Positions 1-6,162 of a DNA stretch of 6,204 bases are shown here, piece by piece. Source of the stretch: Pseudomonadota bacterium (GTDB lineage Bacteria > Pseudomonadota > Gammaproteobacteria > Arenicellales > UBA868). Positions within the stretch are counted from its first letter, which is position 1, and every line of letters starts with the position of its first letter. The notes under the pieces are model-generated. The model was not told the DNA's origin. It made no database searches and saw nothing but the letters and a program-made list of their open reading frames with translations. Location: NCBI GenBank assembly GCA_018661145.1, contig JABJIU010000130.1:1-6204 (forward strand). Reading direction: 5' to 3'. Both the position numbers and the translations under genes were made by a program.

Positions 1-1
1 C

Positions 2-151
2 GACCGCAGTTATCTCACGGTAGCGCTCGGCTGCACGGGTGGTCAGCATCGATCGGTCTACATGGTAGAACGCCTCGCCCGGGAGTTGCGCGAGACCGCC
101 GACCCTGTACAGATACGCCACCGCGACCTGCACCAGGTCAGGAGGTCCTGA
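2..151 (+). CDS. rapZ: RapZ (RNase adapter / nucleotide-binding protein), C-terminal end only
   Basis: Only the last 49 codons are present; the gene begins before the window. The visible peptide contains GCTGGQHRSVYMVERLA, the hallmark of the RapZ (YvcJ/YhbJ) C-terminal domain, followed by a short helix, an IRHRDL segment and a basic end (VRRS). In E. coli this domain binds the small RNAs GlmY and GlmZ and presents GlmZ to RNase E, which sets glucosamine-6-phosphate synthase levels; whether that role holds here cannot be seen. The stop codon is 3 nt before the HPr start and the next gene's ribosome binding site lies inside the last codons, so the two are co-transcribed. rapZ next to an HPr gene is the usual proteobacterial rpoN-ptsN-rapZ-ptsO neighbourhood. 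The identification is firm. Confidence 0.93.
   Translation, partial: DRSYLTVALGCTGGQHRSVYMVERLARELRETADPVQIRHRDLHQVRRS
140..146 (+). promoter_or_regulatory. Strong ribosome binding site for the HPr gene
   Basis: AGGAGGT is a near-perfect Shine-Dalgarno sequence within the last codons of rapZ. It is 8 nt from the ATG at 155 and 11 nt from a second ATG at 158. The spacing favours the first ATG, although initiation at the second would remove only one methionine. Confidence 0.8.
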
Positions 152-154
152 CCA

Positions 155-427
155 ATGATGGTCGAGATAGACGTCACGATTATCAACCGCCTTGGGCTGC
201 ACGCTCGCGCCTGCGCCAAACTGGTCAAGGCGGCGGCTCACTACGAGAGTCGCGTCGAACTGCTCCAGGGTGACGAGTCTGCAGACGCCAAAAGCATTAT
301 GAGTCTCATGATGCTGGCGGCACCGCAGGGATCGCAACTGACCCTCAAAGCAGAAGGTGCTGACGCTCAAGCGGCGGCGGCGGAAATCATGCAGCTCATC
401 AACGAGCGATTTGGAGAAGAAGAATAA
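155..427 (+). CDS. ptsO: HPr-family phosphocarrier protein (NPr-like)
   Basis: This 90-residue cytosolic protein has the normal HPr length. It accepts a phosphoryl group from Enzyme I on the active-site histidine, His16, in the motif NRLGLHARACAKLV, and passes it to EIIA-type partners. A second signature, DAKSIMSLMML (residues 44-54), contains Ser47, which corresponds to the regulatory Ser46 phosphorylated by HPr kinase; whether an hprK gene is present cannot be seen here. The short acidic tail (FGEEE) ends the protein. It follows rapZ by 3 nt and overlaps the Enzyme I start by one base (TAATG), so the two PTS proteins are translationally coupled. No EIIA or sugar permease is in the window, and with rapZ alongside a regulatory nitrogen-PTS role is the best inference. 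The symbol ptsH would serve equally well; the choice rests on context. Confidence 0.93.
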   Translation: MMVEIDVTIINRLGLHARACAKLVKAAAHYESRVELLQGDESADAKSIMSLMMLAAPQGSQLTLKAEGADAQAAAAEIMQLINERFGEEE

Positions 428-2175
428 TGCTCGCGCTGAGTGGCACCGGCATTGGACGGGGCATTGCCATCGGGTGTGCACTGGTTCTCGATAAGTCGCA
501 AAACGAGGTACCGCAATTTCAGATCGATGCCGACAGGGTCGATCGAGAAGTTTCCCGGTTCAACGAAGCCATTGCGACGGTACGGCGCGAACTGAAACAT
601 CTGCAGTCAAACCTGCCCCCGACAGCACCCCCCGAGACCGGGGCATTTATCGATGTCCACCTTTTGATGCTTGATGATCCACTCATTTCATCCCAGCCGG
701 GCTGGTCGATCCAGAATGAAAAGATTAACGCCGAATGGGCGCTGAAGAATCATGCCGACACGCTGGTGGCATTTTTTGACAATATCTCTGACCCTTACCT
801 GCGGACGAAAAAGGACGATGTCGCTCAGGTCGTCGGTCGGATTATGGATGTGCTGACCGAAGACAAAGAACGCCGTCCCAACATTTCGACTCTGGATCAC
901 ACCCTCACCGACCGCATCATTGTCACTCGGGACCTCAGCCCCGCGGATACGGTCATGCTGCGTCACCGCCATATGACTGCCTTCGTGACAAGTTTTGGTG
1001 GACCGATTTCCCACACCGCCATTTTGGCCCGCAGCCTCGGTCTTCCCGCTGTCGTTGGACTGCACGGGGTCATTGATACCATCTGCGACGGGGACCAGTT
1101 GATTGTGGATGCTGCCACCGGCACCGTGCTCGTTGCTCCAGACGACAGGCTGCTGGCCCAGTTTCAGGTCCTGCAAGAACAACAGCGCAAACAGAGGCAG
1201 GCACTCGCCAAGCTCGGCAAAGAAAAATCGGTCACTCTTGATGATGAAGAAATCACCCTGCTCGCCAACATCGAACTGCCCGAAGATCTCGATGCACTGG
1301 ACGGCAGTGGCGCAGCAGGAATCGGCCTCTACCGAACTGAATTTCTGTTCATGAACCGGGCCCAACCGCCCGAAGAGGAAGAACAGTACCAGGCCTATTG
1401 CCAAGTTGTGAAATCGGTGCGCGGGCCGGTGACCATCCGCACTCTGGATCTTGGCGCAGACAAGCAGGTGGATGGCGGTCGCGATGAGCCCCAAGCCGCC
1501 ATCACCCCGGCGCTGGGGCTGCGGGCCATCCGGCTCTGCTTGAGCGAGCCTTCCCTGTTCAAGCCACAACTTCGGGCCATCCTGCGCGCGGCCGTTCATG
1601 GCGACGCCCGGATGATGATCCCCATGCTGTCCAGCCTTCAGGAACTCGAGCAAAGCCTATCGCTGGTCCGTGAAGTCAGTGCCGAACTTGAGCGTGAGGG
1701 CATCGCTTTCAATCCGAACGTGCCCATCGGTGGAATGATTGAGGTCCCGGCCGCAGCGATCGCAGCCGACCTTTTTGCACAGAAACTCGACTTCTTTTCG
1801 ATCGGAACCAATGATCTGATCCAGTACACCCTTGCCATCGACCGTGTGGACGACAGCGTCAACTATCTGTATGACCCCCTACATCCGTCGGTACTGCGAC
1901 TGGTGCGCACCATCATACAGGCGGGCAGCGAGGCGGATATACCCGTCTCGATGTGTGGAGAAATGGCGGGAGATCCGGTTTTCACGCGGCTGCTGCTGGG
2001 GCTCGGTTTGCGCCACTTCAGCATGGAACCCTCACAATTGCTGGAGATACACCAACAGGTTCGTCACAGCCGTCTCGCGGAACTTCCCGGATGGGCAGAG
2101 CGGATTCTGGCATGTACCGACAGCACCACCCTGCACGGGTTAGTCGACCAACTTAATGTAGAAGAGTACGCATGA
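427..2175 (+). CDS. ptsI: Phosphoenolpyruvate-protein phosphotransferase (PTS Enzyme I), no GAF domain
   Basis: Enzyme I autophosphorylates from phosphoenolpyruvate and passes the phosphate to HPr. The order of parts is standard: an N-terminal HPr-binding helical region (about 1-145), a swivelling phosphohistidine domain with GGPISHTAILARSLGLPAVVG (191-211; active His196), and a C-terminal PEP-binding TIM barrel (about 260-560). Barrel motifs include GLYRTEFLFM (300-309), TIRTLDLGADK (336-346), GGMIEVPAA (435-443), FFSIGTNDLIQYTLAIDR (456-473) and SMCGEMAGD (508-516), where Cys510 is the expected proton donor. Its 582 residues match PtsI. The GAF domain of the PtsP/EI-Ntr form is absent, although its partners look like the nitrogen PTS. 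The start overlaps the ptsO stop by one base, with GGAG at 413-416 as ribosome binding site. The stop overlaps the next gene (ATGA). All catalytic residues appear intact. Confidence 0.96.
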   Translation: MLALSGTGIGRGIAIGCALVLDKSQNEVPQFQIDADRVDREVSRFNEAIATVRRELKHLQSNLPPTAPPETGAFIDVHLLMLDDPLISSQPGWSIQNEKINAEWALKNHADTLVAFFDNISDPYLRTKKDDVAQVVGRIMDVLTEDKERRPNISTLDHTLTDRIIVTRDLSPADTVMLRHRHMTAFVTSFGGPISHTAILARSLGLPAVVGLHGVIDTICDGDQLIVDAATGTVLVAPDDRLLAQFQVLQEQQRKQRQALAKLGKEKSVTLDDEEITLLANIELPEDLDALDGSGAAGIGLYRTEFLFMNRAQPPEEEEQYQAYCQVVKSVRGPVTIRTLDLGADKQVDGGRDEPQAAITPALGLRAIRLCLSEPSLFKPQLRAILRAAVHGDARMMIPMLSSLQELEQSLSLVREVSAELEREGIAFNPNVPIGGMIEVPAAAIAADLFAQKLDFFSIGTNDLIQYTLAIDRVDDSVNYLYDPLHPSVLRLVRTIIQAGSEADIPVSMCGEMAGDPVFTRLLLGLGLRHFSMEPSQLLEIHQQVRHSRLAELPGWAERILACTDSTTLHGLVDQLNVEEYA

Positions 2176-2480
2176 GTGGCTGCGCGTCGGCAGAGCCCTT
2201 TGCACTTCAAGTGCTGGGAGACAGTATGGGTCCCGAGTTCTGTGAAGGGTCCGTGGTGATCGTCGATCCGGGTGCCGCCGTGACGAACGGTGCATTCGTC
2301 GTTGCTGAACACGGCGACGGAGTGATCCTGCGCCAACTAATCATCGAGGAGGGACAATGGTCTCTCAATGCCCTAAAGACAGGGCATCCTCGAATCCGGA
2401 TTGCAGGTCCCGGAGTCATCCGGGGAGTGGTGACTCAGCGGGCGGGACGTCGGCGCAAGGAGCGCAAGAACTATCTTTAA
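2172..2480 (+). CDS. Small stand-alone S24/LexA-peptidase-fold protein
   Basis: This 102-residue protein consists almost only of a LexA/UmuD-type peptidase S24 domain. The motif LQVLGDSMGPEF (12-23) matches the region around the catalytic serine (Ser18 here), followed by EGSVVIVDPGAAVTNGAFVV (25-44), the usual strand and turn pattern. There is no helix-turn-helix and no LexA cleavage loop. In LexA a lysine in a VKRL-like segment completes the Ser-Lys dyad; the matching place here reads GVILRQL (50-56), with Arg54 and no lysine. The only lysine between Ser18 and the tail is Lys69. Self-cleavage is therefore doubtful. The C-terminus is strongly basic (GRRRKERKNYL). The ATG overlaps the ptsI stop (ATGA), with a weak purine-rich ribosome binding site (GAAGAG, 2161-2166), so it is translated with the PTS genes. 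The fold assignment is good, but the function is unknown; a ligand- or protein-binding remnant or an atypical protease are both possible. Confidence 0.8.
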   Translation: MSGCASAEPFALQVLGDSMGPEFCEGSVVIVDPGAAVTNGAFVVAEHGDGVILRQLIIEEGQWSLNALKTGHPRIRIAGPGVIRGVVTQRAGRRRKERKNYL

Positions 2481-2499
2481 GATCTAAACCAGCGGCCAT

Positions 2500-3159
2500 T
2501 CATTCCCGGCCGGAACGATTGCAAACACCTTTTTCAACCGCCATCACGGCGGCTTCAACCCGGGAATGCACGCTTAACTTACGGAGAATGGCCTTGACGT
2601 GTAATTTGACTGTGCCATCGGAAATATCAAGGTGGCGTGCAATCACCTTATTGCTTTGTCCTTCGGAAAGATGACAGAGGATTTCGTGCTCGCGAGGCGT
2701 CAGACTGCTGAAAGGCGCCATATCGTCTTTTCGCTCACGACGCTCCCCGTGTCGCACGAGATCCGCTAATACGCTAGTCAAGGCAGGCGCCACAACGATT
2801 TTCCCGGCGATAATCTCCTGAAGCGCAAGAACCAATTCATCGGGCTCCATATCTTTCAGCAGATAACCCCGCGCGCCATTGCGCAGGGACTCTGACAAAT
2901 CACTTTCATCCGCACTGGTCGTGAGCATGACCACCGGGATATCCAGCTCATACTCTGCCATATGGCGCAGAACCGACAGTCCACCCAGGTCAGGCATACG
3001 CAGATCCAGCAGCACGACATCGGGGTTCAGTGTCTGTGCCAGACGAAGGCCCTCTTCGCCCTCGGCTGCTGCACCCACCACCTGCAATCCTCGGCGCTCG
3101 AGAAGCCCCTGAAGTCCTACCCGGAAAAGGGCGTGATCATCCACAATCAACACTTTCAT
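2500..3159 (-). CDS. NarL/FixJ-family response regulator
   Basis: This 219-residue cytosolic DNA-binding regulator has two parts. The receiver domain (1-120) shows acidic residues Asp7 and Asp8, phosphoacceptor Asp52 (VVLLDLRMPD), Thr80 and Lys102 (YLLKD). The LuxR-type helix-turn-helix (about 152-210) runs LTPREHEILCHLSEG, then NKVIARHLDISDGTVKLHVK, then SRVEAAV, and is very like E. coli NarL. It starts with ATG overlapping the kinase stop (ATGA), with GGGAG about 10 nt upstream, so the cognate kinase is the gene before it. It ends 19 bases from the stop of the convergent S24-fold gene. The targets are unknown. NarL identity is not claimed, because the partner kinase lacks the nitrate-sensing region and no nitrate respiration genes are visible. 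Confidence 0.93.
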   Translation of the reverse strand: MKVLIVDDHALFRVGLQGLLERRGLQVVGAAAEGEEGLRLAQTLNPDVVLLDLRMPDLGGLSVLRHMAEYELDIPVVMLTTSADESDLSESLRNGARGYLLKDMEPDELVLALQEIIAGKIVVAPALTSVLADLVRHGERRERKDDMAPFSSLTPREHEILCHLSEGQSNKVIARHLDISDGTVKLHVKAILRKLSVHSRVEAAVMAVEKGVCNRSGRE

Positions 3160-4316
3160 AGTGAGGAGTCTCCCGCCGTGACCCCGGCCAGCGGCGTTTG
3201 CATAGGGCCCAGTTTCATCACGACACGGGTCCCATCACCGGGCTCGCTTTCGATCATGAGTTCGGCGCCTATGGTACCCGCCCGCTCGTGCATGATCGCT
3301 AGCCCGAAATGCCCTTCGGTTTCCTGCTGATCCGGATGAATCACCATCCCGACACCATCATCCTCGATAATGAGGCGCAAACGGTGAATACTGTCACAAC
3401 TCAGCAGCACCCGCACCATATTCGCTCGGCTGTGTTTGCGGACGTTCGCCAGCGCTTCCTGGGCAATGCGCAAAACTTGTTCCTCTTCTTCTGCAGACAG
3501 TTCAGCATCGTCCGCCTGATTTTGCAGCACGGTTTCAGTACCCGTTTCCTTACGCAGCCGTGATAGCAGCCGACGGATACCCGGAATCAGTCCATGGCGA
3601 CTCAGGGGCGCCCTGAAATGCGCGATCAGTTCGCGCAGTTCGACGTTGGCCTCATCAACGCTACTCTCGATGCGTTCCATCTCCTGCCAGACTGTCGACT
3701 CGCTGTCCTGTCGCAGTGTATCGTCCAAGACGCGGATCTGGAATTTAAGACTGGCGAGCGTCTGTGCCAGCGAATCATGTAATTCGTTAGCCAGTTGCGT
3801 ACGCTCCTCGAGTCTCTGCTGCTGGGCCTGCAGTTCGCGCTCACGCTCCTGTGCCAGCGATTCCAGCCATTCGGCCAAGCGGTTAATGTCGTCGGCGAGT
3901 TTACTGATCGCACCGGCATCTGTTTTTTGCAACCGTGCGGAGAAATCGCCCTGACGAATACTTGAAGCCCAGTCGCGCAACATCAGCAGCGGGCCTAACA
4001 GCCACCGCTGCACACCTAACAGCAGGGCGGCAAGACTGAGCAACAACATGGCTGTCGCGACCACCAGCAATCCTTGCAGAAGCCCGTGGTCCTCGTTGGG
4101 ATGGCCTAGCATCACGGCCAAGACGACGCACAAAAGCGTCAACATGAGCACCAGTCCTGACCACCAAAAAAATCGCTGCGGCAACAGATAACGCCAGCGT
4201 ACCCACCGAGGGGCGAGGGCTGTTGATGACTGAGATTTCGGCGCTGTCATGACTGGCTGGAAACTTGCCCTGACGCGCATCTGGGCGCCAGGGAACGATA
4301 CCGGCTTGCGAAACAC
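3156..4316 (-). CDS. NarX-type sensor histidine kinase (HisKA_3) with minimal periplasmic part
   Basis: This is an inner-membrane kinase of up to 386 residues. Two hydrophobic helices (about 50-70 and 79-103) are separated by roughly 10 residues (GHPNEDHGLL), so there is no room for a folded periplasmic sensor. A HAMP-like linker (about 104-157) and a coiled coil rich in Glu, Gln and Arg (155-175) follow. The phosphoacceptor helix reads ANELHDSLAQTLASLKFQIR (176-195), with His180 and a D181-x-x-x-Q185 motif, which is linked in HisKA_3 kinases to phosphatase activity on the partner regulator. The ATPase domain has QEALANVRKHS (N box, 286-296), EDDGVGM (318-324), GHFGLAIMHERA (335-346) and GDGT (360-363). 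It overlaps the response regulator by 4 nt. The start is uncertain: the longest frame opens with GTG at 4316, ATGs lie at 4280 and 4250, and none has a clear ribosome binding site. The signal sensed is unknown. Confidence 0.92.
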   Translation of the reverse strand: MFRKPVSFPGAQMRVRASFQPVMTAPKSQSSTALAPRWVRWRYLLPQRFFWWSGLVLMLTLLCVVLAVMLGHPNEDHGLLQGLLVVATAMLLLSLAALLLGVQRWLLGPLLMLRDWASSIRQGDFSARLQKTDAGAISKLADDINRLAEWLESLAQERERELQAQQQRLEERTQLANELHDSLAQTLASLKFQIRVLDDTLRQDSESTVWQEMERIESSVDEANVELRELIAHFRAPLSRHGLIPGIRRLLSRLRKETGTETVLQNQADDAELSAEEEEQVLRIAQEALANVRKHSRANMVRVLLSCDSIHRLRLIIEDDGVGMVIHPDQQETEGHFGLAIMHERAGTIGAELMIESEPGDGTRVVMKLGPMQTPLAGVTAGDSSL

Positions 4317-4361
4317 GGGGCCGAGATGCTTTGTCGCGGCTCATGCATCGATATGGACCAA

Positions 4362-4389
4362 AGTATAGGTTACCCCAGAGCCTTCACAA
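4362..4389 (-). promoter_or_regulatory. Candidate sigma70 promoter for the two-component system
   Basis: Read on the - strand, TTGTGA (4389-4384) and TATACT (4367-4362) are separated by 16 bases. TATACT matches five of six bases of the -10 consensus and TTGTGA four of six of the -35. Transcription would begin near 4355, about 40 nt before the GTG and about 75 to 105 nt before the alternative kinase ATGs. It lies in the 74-nt gap between the dsrR stop and the kinase, one of the few gaps in this window large enough for a promoter. This is pattern evidence only. Confidence 0.45.
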
Positions 4390-4390
4390 A

Positions 4391-4726
4391 CTACGTCTGC
4401 GGGTCCGGCGATGCTGCGGGTGGAATGAAGTCCAGGTCGTTCGGATTCAGGAAGATAAATTGCGGCTCTTCCTCATCCTCCGGGGTGTCAAAATCAAGGA
4501 TGGCTCCACTCAACAGTTCGGTACTCGTCGGCGCAATCAGAATCTCAATTCCGTGCTGCTGCGAACGCGTGTCATTGCTCCCGGCTTCGTCAAAACCCAA
4601 TGCATAGTTAATGGTCCCATCCTCACAACGCTGGGCCGCCACTCGAAGCGCCATTCCCTGCATACCGCCTACCTCTATCGACACTCTGATCTGGTCAGCA
4701 GCTTGTTCAGTAATTCTCAGCAGCAT
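4391..4726 (-). CDS. dsrR: DsrR, A-type Fe-S carrier (IscA/HesB)-like protein without the conserved cysteines
   Basis: This 111-residue cytosolic protein has the IscA/HesB fold pattern: an N-terminal ITEQAADQI helix, GMALRVAAQR, INYALGFDE, GIEILIAPTSTELLSGAILDF (59-79) and a FIFLNPND end segment (90-97). Canonical A-type carriers have one Cys near residue 35 and a C-terminal CxC pair. Here the CxC is missing, replaced by LDFIPPAASPD, and the lone Cys34 does not align exactly with the first site. This matches DsrR of Allochromatium vinosum, known to resemble IscA yet lack the cysteines and to be needed for efficient sulfur oxidation. It follows dsrN by 50 nt, the dsrN-dsrR order of known dsr clusters, which supports the call strongly. 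The ATG has an AGGA ribosome binding site 8 nt upstream. The C-terminal tail is proline-rich. Confidence 0.87.
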   Translation of the reverse strand: MLLRITEQAADQIRVSIEVGGMQGMALRVAAQRCEDGTINYALGFDEAGSNDTRSQQHGIEILIAPTSTELLSGAILDFDTPEDEEEPQFIFLNPNDLDFIPPAASPDPQT

Positions 4727-4734
4727 GATATTTA

Positions 4735-4738
4735 TCCT
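4735..4738 (-). promoter_or_regulatory. Ribosome binding site for dsrR
   Basis: On the - strand AGGA precedes the dsrR ATG by 8 nt within the sequence ACAGGATAAATATC. It fixes the ATG at 4726 as the start, in preference to the internal methionines at residues 22 and 25. dsrR therefore has independent initiation, unlike dsrN, which is coupled to its upstream gene. Confidence 0.6.
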
Positions 4739-4776
4739 GTCACCGTTTGCGCGGTCAGTAACCGATCTTTGTTAAA

Positions 4777-6162
4777 TCAGCCTTGTGGCGCCCGCACGAA
4801 ATCGACAAACGCATCCACCCAGGGATTTGCCGCAACGTGACGCTGATGGGCATAAGTCGCCAACAGATTATGCACGCGGATACCGTCTCGGGTGCCGTCC
4901 AAGCCGTGGCCCCGATCCACCGAATAGACCGTCGTGAGCGGCGAGTCGATCATCTCAAGGGATGAATAGTGAAATTCGTGAACGTTATAGGTCCGACCCG
5001 ACGCAGCCTGAACCTGAGGCCAGGGGTGATTGGGCATCGCGCGAAGCCGCATGTACCCCCGGCCCACGGGCCGATTCGATACCTTCGTATCACCGGCAAT
5101 TACGCCAACCATAGGGAACTCGCTGCCCTGCCAAGCAATTGATCGACTGAGGTACATCAGTCCGCCACATTCAGCGTAACCAGGACCACCGTTTTCGATA
5201 AACGCCCGGATGTCCTCTCGCAGACTGACATTTGCAGATAACTCCTCAAGAAAGTATTCGGGAAAACCGCCACCGATAAAAAGCCCCTCTACTTGAGGCA
5301 ACCCCTCGTCCTCCAGAGTATTAAAGGGCACCAACTCGGCGCCGGCATTTTCGAACGCATCCAGATCGTCGGGGTAATAAAAGCCAAAAGCGCGGTCACG
5401 AGCGATACCGATCCTGACTGGGTCACGTTTGTCAGCCGCTCGTTTTGCAGGCGCGGATACTGCAACCGATTCAGGTTTTTGCCGTCGGCCTGTTAGTGCC
5501 AGCACCGCGTCGAGATCCACAGTCGCTTCGATTACGTCGGCAATCTTTTCAATACGAGCAGAGGCTTCGGGATCTTCGTTGCCCGGAACGAGTCCAAGAT
5601 GACGCTCTTCAATCACGAGCCTTGGATCACGACCAATTGCGCCGAGTACAGGAAGGTCTGAATAGCATTCAATCGCGGCGCGCAGCTTACTTTCCTGCCG
5701 GGGACCTGCGACTCGGTTCAGAATCACCCCTGCGATACGCACGTCAGGGTCAAACCCGGTATAGCCCGCCAACAGCGGAGCGATACCGCGAGTGATGCCG
5801 GTGACATCAATGACCAACAGGACCGGCAGATCCAGAGCAACGGCTAGCGCGGCATTGCTGTCGCTGCCTTTCACGTCGAGTCCGTCAAAAAGGCCTTTGT
5901 TTCCCTCCACCACGGTGACCTCGGCGCCCTGGCGATGCACCTCAAAACAGGCGAGGATTTCTTCTTGACTCATCGTGAAGAAATCGAGATTCCAACACGG
6001 GCCGCCGCTGGCTTTAGTCAACCAAGCAGGATCAATGTAGTCAGGCCCTTTTTTAAACGCCGCCACGCGCATACCGCGTCGGCGATACACAGCGCACAGA
6101 CCCGTACTGACCAGCGTCTTGCCGGAAGACTTGTGAGCGGCAGAGATAAAGACCTGGCTCAC
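4777..6162 (-). CDS. dsrN: DsrN, CobB/CbiA-family siroheme amidase (glutamine-dependent)
   Basis: This 461-residue cytosolic amidotransferase has the two domains of cobyrinate a,c-diamide synthases. The N-terminal synthetase half has an ATP-binding P-loop (SAAHKSSGKT, 7-16), KGPDYIDP (38-45), and VVEGNKGLFDG (84-94). The C-terminal class I-like glutaminase half has IGGGFPE (296-302), the nucleophile Cys332 in GYAECGGLMYL, HEFHYS (395-400) and a late His in HNLLATYAHQRH (431-442). In sulfur oxidisers the dsr-linked member, DsrN, amidates siroheme to the siro(haem)amide of DsrAB. The adjacent dsrR makes DsrN far more likely than cobalamin CbiA/CobB; without neighbours the two are hard to separate. 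It starts at GTG, fixed by the P-loop lying seven residues in, and the GTGA overlap couples it to the upstream gene. The linker (about 222-248) is poorly conserved-looking and rich in Ala and Lys. Confidence 0.9.
   Translation of the reverse strand: MSQVFISAAHKSSGKTLVSTGLCAVYRRRGMRVAAFKKGPDYIDPAWLTKASGGPCWNLDFFTMSQEEILACFEVHRQGAEVTVVEGNKGLFDGLDVKGSDSNAALAVALDLPVLLVIDVTGITRGIAPLLAGYTGFDPDVRIAGVILNRVAGPRQESKLRAAIECYSDLPVLGAIGRDPRLVIEERHLGLVPGNEDPEASARIEKIADVIEATVDLDAVLALTGRRQKPESVAVSAPAKRAADKRDPVRIGIARDRAFGFYYPDDLDAFENAGAELVPFNTLEDEGLPQVEGLFIGGGFPEYFLEELSANVSLREDIRAFIENGGPGYAECGGLMYLSRSIAWQGSEFPMVGVIAGDTKVSNRPVGRGYMRLRAMPNHPWPQVQAASGRTYNVHEFHYSSLEMIDSPLTTVYSVDRGHGLDGTRDGIRVHNLLATYAHQRHVAANPWVDAFVDFVRAPQG

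Noticed and set aside
688..1653. A 321-codon open frame on the - strand inside ptsI
   Set aside because: It is fully antisense to a well-conserved Enzyme I, shows no recognisable domain, and is of the kind that GC-rich codon bias produces opposite real genes.
2493..2512. CGGCC / GGCCG inverted repeat near the convergent stops, considered as a terminator
   Set aside because: The stem is only 5 bp with a 10-base loop and neither strand has a T run after it.
2538..2552. CCGCC-ATCAC-GGCGG hairpin in the end of the response regulator gene, considered as a terminator
   Set aside because: No T run follows on either strand (a T run lies on the wrong side), and it is within coding sequence for conserved regulator residues.
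2500..4316. Naming the pair narX-narL
   Set aside because: The kinase lacks the periplasmic nitrate-sensing domain and no nitrate respiration gene is visible; the resemblance lies in the transmitter and DNA-binding domains only.
3901..4344. A - strand ATG at 4344 opening a 147-codon frame over the start of the kinase
   Set aside because: It is out of frame with the kinase, its peptide has no membrane helices or known motif, and no ribosome binding site precedes it. I also considered it as evidence of a frameshift in the kinase, but the kinase frame is intact through both membrane helices.
4371..4377. TACCCCA in the kinase promoter region, considered as a NarL heptamer
   Set aside because: It matches six of seven positions of TACYYMT, but no inverted partner with the usual 2-base spacing is present, and one short match is expected by chance.
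4331..4840. A 169-codon + strand open frame across dsrR and the end of dsrN
   Set aside because: Its translation has no recognisable motif and it is antisense to two recognised genes.
4777..6162. Calling the amidotransferase cobB/cbiA of cobalamin synthesis
   Set aside because: Family motifs fit both, but the dsrR-like gene immediately downstream and the coupled upstream gene fit dsrN better.
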